This document shows, one piece after another, positions 60,797 through 64,000 of a DNA stretch of 64,000 nt. The translations under genes and the position numbers were made by a program. Source of the stretch: Saprospiraceae bacterium UBA7687 (lineage in GTDB: Bacteria; Bacteroidota; Bacteroidia; Chitinophagales; Saprospiraceae); assembly GCA_002482845.1 (NCBI GenBank), contig DLGT01000112.1:1-64000 (forward strand). The letters run 5' to 3'. The notes under the pieces are model-generated. The model did no database searches. It worked only from the letters and a program-made list of their open reading frames with translations, and was not told where the DNA came from. Position 1 is the stretch's first letter. Every line of letters begins with the position of its first letter.

Positions 60797-61217
60797 TAAA
60801 AATTATGTCTTTGAGTTGGTTTTCTTTTTCACATTGTTTAGCATAAAAACTAATTTCTAAATCTGAGTCAGACTTAAGTATCTCCACATAATGGGACCAT
60901 GTCAATATTCCAGACAGTGTCTGGACTTTTTGAAATTTTATATAAAAGTTCCTAATTTGGAATAAATTAGATCTTCCAAACCCTTTACCATATTGCAAAG
61001 TCAAATCTTTTGAAAGCCTTTCGAATAGCTGAGTGCCATATTCAGCCCTTTCATTTCCTTTTTGCTCATATTCGACAATATACCTACCTACTTCCCAATA
61101 AGTATTTACCAAAATAGTATTGACAGATTGAGCTGCCTTTCGCCTTCCTTCTACGAGAAGATGTCCTATTTGATCAATTAGTAGGTGATATCCAGATGAT
61201 GTAGGAGATGATTCCAT
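60777..61217 (-). CDS. Orphan DUF1016 (YhcG) N-terminal domain protein, probably a truncated remnant
   Basis: A 146-residue protein matching the DUF1016 N-terminal winged-helix domain: NTYWEVGRYIVEYEQKGNERAEYGTQLFERLSKDL, FGRSNLFQIRNFYIKF and LTWSHYVEIL. A normal YhcG protein is about 350 residues and carries a C-terminal PD-(D/E)xK nuclease domain, which is absent here. The last 25 residues no longer follow the family, and the stop lies inside the ALDH gene. It is wedged between the tryptophan dioxygenase gene (9 bp) and the ALDH gene (20-bp overlap). It may be a relic, or a DNA-binding domain kept for another purpose. Confidence 0.8.
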   Translation of the reverse strand: MESSPTSSGYHLLIDQIGHLLVEGRRKAAQSVNTILVNTYWEVGRYIVEYEQKGNERAEYGTQLFERLSKDLTLQYGKGFGRSNLFQIRNFYIKFQKVQTLSGILTWSHYVEILKSDSDLEISFYAKQCEKENQLKDIIFNDDSTS

Positions 61218-61226
61218 CTTTATAAA

Positions 61227-62333
61227 TTATTCTTTCATTGCAGAAAAATAAAAACCTAGATTTTTCCTAAAATTGTCAGGCAATTCTGGCAATGCTGACC
61301 TAGGAATAAGCAAAGTACTCACATTGTGAAAATCTGCAAAAATGTGGTGTTTTGCAGCTGTTGTAGCCAAATATTCATGACCAGATGATCCGCCTGTACC
61401 CACTTTTTTGCCTAACATACGCATCACCATTTGAGCATGTCTATATCGCCAAGTAGTGAGATGATCGTCTATTTCTACCAATTTTGATATCAATAAAAAC
61501 GGTACGTGCAGGATTGGTTCATCTCTATATAGATTGATAAATAGTGCCGCTAAAGTTGCCTTGTATGAAAGTTGCAATTTGCCTTCTTTGACCAATTGAA
61601 TATGACGTTCCTCATTCATGATATTGGAAAAATAAGTATTGGTATCACCCAACATGGTCAGTCTCATTTGCTTCGACTCTTCTGAAAGAATATCACTTTT
61701 CATGATCGCTTCTTTCTCCAAGTCAAGCATTTTAACTACAGCTTTCTGGTATTCTTCCACAAATCTAAACTCCCCAAATTCCAAAAAAGGAGTTCGCTCC
61801 AACCAATCCTCTATCAAGTCAAGCAAGGAGTTGCCTTTTTCGAGACCTTCCAAAGTTTCTTTTTTGGTATCTGCAAATACACAATGATATGGTTTGTCAT
61901 TATAGGTAGTACGACGATCTTGCTTCAGACCAAGCATGACTTCCATTTCCCTAAACTGAAAACTCTGAAATCCCGACGCAGGGAATAGATAATTTCTAAA
62001 ATCAAGAAAATCAAGTGGTGTCATTGTCTCCATCACACCTATCTGCTGTACAAGCAACTTCATGATTTCAATGATTCGATCCAATCTTGATACAGCTATC
62101 CCAACATTCTTTTCATTAACCTGTCTTTTGCTAAAGTCATTGATAATAGAACGCAATTCAAAATTTATCTGTTTGAACCACAATTCATACACTTGATGCG
62201 TGATGATAAATAGCATCTCATCGTGAGCATGTGCTCCTACTTCGTCACTTCTTAAAGATTGTGAAGAAGTGATTCTGTCCACTTGTAAGTAAGAATTGTA
62301 ATGTATGGAAGAATATTTAGTGTCTGTGCTCAT
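61227..62333 (-). CDS. kynA: Tryptophan 2,3-dioxygenase
   Basis: A 368-residue heme dioxygenase that opens the indole ring of tryptophan to give N-formylkynurenine, the first step of the kynurenine pathway. It has HDEMLFIITHQVYELWFKQI (substrate-contact His46 region), LLVQQIGVMETMTPLDFLDFRNYLFPASGFQSFQFR, the heme-ligand segment WRYRHAQMVMRMLG and the loop GTGGSSGHEYL (312-322). It is longer than the short bacterial form and similar in layout to animal TDO. It is 5 bp from the RidA gene upstream. Confidence 0.95.
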   Translation of the reverse strand: MSTDTKYSSIHYNSYLQVDRITSSQSLRSDEVGAHAHDEMLFIITHQVYELWFKQINFELRSIINDFSKRQVNEKNVGIAVSRLDRIIEIMKLLVQQIGVMETMTPLDFLDFRNYLFPASGFQSFQFREMEVMLGLKQDRRTTYNDKPYHCVFADTKKETLEGLEKGNSLLDLIEDWLERTPFLEFGEFRFVEEYQKAVVKMLDLEKEAIMKSDILSEESKQMRLTMLGDTNTYFSNIMNEERHIQLVKEGKLQLSYKATLAALFINLYRDEPILHVPFLLISKLVEIDDHLTTWRYRHAQMVMRMLGKKVGTGGSSGHEYLATTAAKHHIFADFHNVSTLLIPRSALPELPDNFRKNLGFYFSAMKE

Positions 62334-62338
62334 AATAA

Positions 62339-62767
62339 TTATTGGATTGGGTGTGGAAAATAAGCCGTAGCTTTTATCTCAATAAGAAGATGTGGGTGGG
62401 GCAATTGGTGAACTGCCACAGTCGTACGCGCAGGACCTGTATAGTCAAAATACTCTCCGTAAACTTGATTATAGCCACCAAAATCATTCATATTGACCAA
62501 AAAAGTAGTGATATCTACAATATGTTCCAAGTCTGCTCCTACACTTTGAAGGATAGCTCTGATATTTTCTATGACTGCTTTGGTTTGCCGTTTAATATCA
62601 AGATTAGTCGTACCCATCTCATCTACTTCTACCCCTTCGAAAGTATTGTCTGGCAATCTGCTCGATGTACCTGAGACATACAAAAATGGGCCTGCAACTT
62701 TAAGGTGTGGAAACTTACCCCTAGGCTTTGCCTTATCGGACAATAATTTACTATCTGTGGTTTTCAA
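62339..62767 (-). CDS. RidA-family 2-aminomuconate deaminase-like protein
   Basis: A 142-residue YjgF/RidA-family protein. The sequence PRGKFPHLKVAGPFLYVSGTSSRLPDNTFEGVEVDEMGTTNLDI and the C-terminal HQLPHPHLLIEIKATAYF are those of the AmnD-type subgroup, which deaminates 2-aminomuconate to 4-oxalocrotonate. This fits its position at the head of the operon with tryptophan dioxygenase and aminomuconic-semialdehyde dehydrogenase. The first-gene promoter was not identified. Confidence 0.88.
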   Translation of the reverse strand: MKTTDSKLLSDKAKPRGKFPHLKVAGPFLYVSGTSSRLPDNTFEGVEVDEMGTTNLDIKRQTKAVIENIRAILQSVGADLEHIVDITTFLVNMNDFGGYNQVYGEYFDYTGPARTTVAVHQLPHPHLLIEIKATAYFPHPIQ

Positions 62768-62868
62768 TGAAAAAGACTTTGGTTAGGAGCGTAAATATAC
62801 GACGTTTTGTGCATTGTAAATATATATGGAATGTATATCTTGCGATGTTTTTATAAAAAGATAATAAT

Positions 62869-63654
62869 ATGAACATCAATCTCATCGGCAAAAATGCATT
62901 AGTTTGTGGCAGTTCTAAAGGGATAGGCAAGGCATCAGCTATCGAATTATCCAAACTTGGAGCCAATGTGACCCTACTTTCACGAAGTGCAGACCAGCTC
63001 ATAGATGCAATTAAGGAGTTAGACCATTCAAAAGGCCAAAAACACAATTTCATCGTCGCCGATACTTCCAAAACAGACGATCTACATAAAAAAATCAAAC
63101 AATTAGTCGGTACTTATCCAATACATATTTTGGTCAATAATACAGGTGGGCCAGCAGGTGGAGCAATTCTTAATGCTACTGCTGAAGATTTTTTAAACGC
63201 CTATCAAAACCATCTTTTGACCAATCATTTATTGGCAGGCTTAGTCGTTCCGGGTATGAAAAAAAGTGGTTATGGACGTATTATTAATGTTATATCAACA
63301 TCAGTAAAAATCCCGCTAAAAGGACTAGGCGTTTCTAATACAACTCGTGGAGCTGTGGCATCTTGGGCCAAGACACTAGCAAATGAGCTAGGACCTTTCG
63401 GTATAACGGTAAATAATGTGTTGCCTGGGGCAACTGCCACCGATAGATTGAGCGAAATCATACATAATAAAGCCGACAAATCTCTCATCTCCAAAGAAGA
63501 CGTAACACAACATATGGTAGATGAAATACCAATGGCTAGATTTGGTCAACCACAAGAAATTGCATCGGCCGTAGCATTTTTAGCTTCGCCAGCTGCTTCT
63601 TATATCACAGGTGTTAGCTTACCTGTAGATGGCGGGCGTACGGGAAGTCTGTAA
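62869..63654 (+). CDS. SDR-family oxidoreductase with atypical active site
   Basis: A 261-residue Rossmann-fold protein. The cofactor loop CGSSKGIGKAS lies near residues 13-23, with NNTGGP near 89-94 and VISTSVKIPLKGLGVSNTTRGAVASWAKTLANELG downstream. The expected catalytic Tyr-x3-Lys is replaced by a Ser-Asn-x-x-Arg pattern, as in a known beta-ketoacyl-reductase-like subgroup. The C-terminal LASPAASYITGVSLPVDGGRT is typical SDR. It is divergent from the kynurenine genes (about 100 bp apart), and similar SDRs are often seen in Bacteroidota kynurenine clusters. Its substrate is unknown. Confidence 0.88.
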   Translation: MNINLIGKNALVCGSSKGIGKASAIELSKLGANVTLLSRSADQLIDAIKELDHSKGQKHNFIVADTSKTDDLHKKIKQLVGTYPIHILVNNTGGPAGGAILNATAEDFLNAYQNHLLTNHLLAGLVVPGMKKSGYGRIINVISTSVKIPLKGLGVSNTTRGAVASWAKTLANELGPFGITVNNVLPGATATDRLSEIIHNKADKSLISKEDVTQHMVDEIPMARFGQPQEIASAVAFLASPAASYITGVSLPVDGGRTGSL

Positions 63655-63659
63655 AGAAA

Positions 63660-64000
63660 TTATTTGTATGTGATGGTCCTAAATGTGATTCCCGTCAAAG
63701 AATCGGACGACGTAGTGATTCTTTCTACCCAATTTCCTTTATCATCATATTTATATTCACTCTTAGTCCACTCTTCAAAAACTGTCAATGGTTTACCTTC
63801 AATATCATATACATTATTTTGTGTTACTTCCGACATAACATCGTAAATTTCTTCGACCTTCCTCCATTTATTGTACGAAAACTTTTTATGTTCACTTAAT
63901 ACTTCATTATAATAAACTTTCTTCTCTGTTACTTTAAAAGATTTATTTCTAGTGATTTCACTTTCCAATTTAAATTGCTTCGATTCTTTATTCTTTTTAA
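63660..64000 (-). CDS. Partial hypothetical protein (continues beyond the window)
   Basis: An open minus-strand frame of at least 113 codons that runs to the window edge without a stop. The apparent TTG start at 63968 is therefore probably not the real start. The sequence has short Tyr-rich repeats of the form FSYNKWRKVEEIYDV and YKYDDKGNWVERITT, similar to RHS-like or YD-repeat beta-hairpins. It ends 5 bp after the SDR gene on the opposite strand. No function can be assigned from this part. Confidence 0.55.
   Translation of the reverse strand, partial: KKNKESKQFKLESEITRNKSFKVTEKKVYYNEVLSEHKKFSYNKWRKVEEIYDVMSEVTQNNVYDIEGKPLTVFEEWTKSEYKYDDKGNWVERITTSSDSLTGITFRTITYK

Noticed and set aside
1..64000. 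Prophage, intact insertion sequence or conjugative element
   Set aside because: No integrase, transposase, relaxase, capsid or terminase gene was seen. Mobility is suggested only by the tRNA fragment and the foldback element.

Overview
The window is about 64 kb of AT-rich chromosome from a member of the Bacteroidota, most likely the Saprospirales/Saprospiraceae. Support for this: type IX secretion (T9SS) C-terminal sorting domains, a gliding-motility-type C-terminal domain, GLPGLI, DUF4270, DUF4290, DUF2851, DUF3108 and DUF6427 families, carboxypeptidase-regulatory/TonB-type outer-membrane proteins, and a recurrent TAnnTTTG promoter element, the Bacteroidota -7 box, upstream of more than a dozen genes. 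There is no rRNA, prophage, CRISPR array or intact insertion sequence. One tRNA (Gln-TTG) is present.

Layout. 1-2.6 kb: very AT-rich accessory DNA with two membrane/coiled-coil proteins (the first AbiC-like), ending at a fragment that looks like the 3' end of a tRNA, so probably the right end of an integrated island. 2.6-9.3 kb: two large secreted proteins facing each other, an M60-type metallopeptidase and a seven-repeat surface protein, with a 42-bp perfect direct repeat (a terminator) on both sides of the peptidase gene. 9.5-10.1 kb: two adjacent DNA arrays with strict 21-bp period. 10.4-17 kb: DUF2851-folA, then a flippase-like protein, DUF3108, DUF4230 and a PorE-like OmpA protein. 17-22 kb: a conserved cell-envelope operon, GT5-like protein-DUF4270-glmS-DUF4290. 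22-32.9 kb: DUF819 transporter, DUF3078 barrel, ECF sigma factor-small protein-MscS operon, GT2, a DegS/HtrA-type protease, nadE, a MORN-like protein and an O-antigen ligase-like protein. 33-36.6 kb: pheS, EamA transporter, AraC regulator and a small secreted protein. 36.8-43 kb: amylosucrase, thioredoxin lipoprotein, and a GLPGLI/outer-membrane-receptor pair. 43-48.6 kb: envelope protein-folding genes (two FKBP lipoproteins, DsbD and a stand-alone DsbD-alpha domain). 48.8-53.1 kb: tRNA-Gln, PAP2-like protein, radical SAM protein, pth, a pterin dehydratase-like protein, a 232-bp foldback element resembling a MITE, and a saccharopine-dehydrogenase-like reductase. 53.1-53.9 kb: non-coding DNA with an 11-bp-period array. 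53.9-58.6 kb: a NagZ-type GH3/serine beta-lactamase fusion, gamma-carbonic anhydrase and OxyR. 59.3-63.7 kb: part of the kynurenine pathway of tryptophan degradation (aminomuconate deaminase-like RidA, tryptophan 2,3-dioxygenase, aminomuconate-semialdehyde dehydrogenase), interrupted by an orphan DUF1016 N-terminal domain, with a divergent SDR.

The most unusual material is non-coding: the two 21-bp-period arrays (which in one frame read as degenerate heptapeptide repeats with stop codons), the 11-bp-period array, the nested inverted repeat before the flippase gene, and the foldback element squeezed exactly between two stop codons. The best candidate for an undescribed functional system is the two-gene membrane module at 668-2454 on the presumed island. 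Domain names are my recognition of family signatures; no database search was run.
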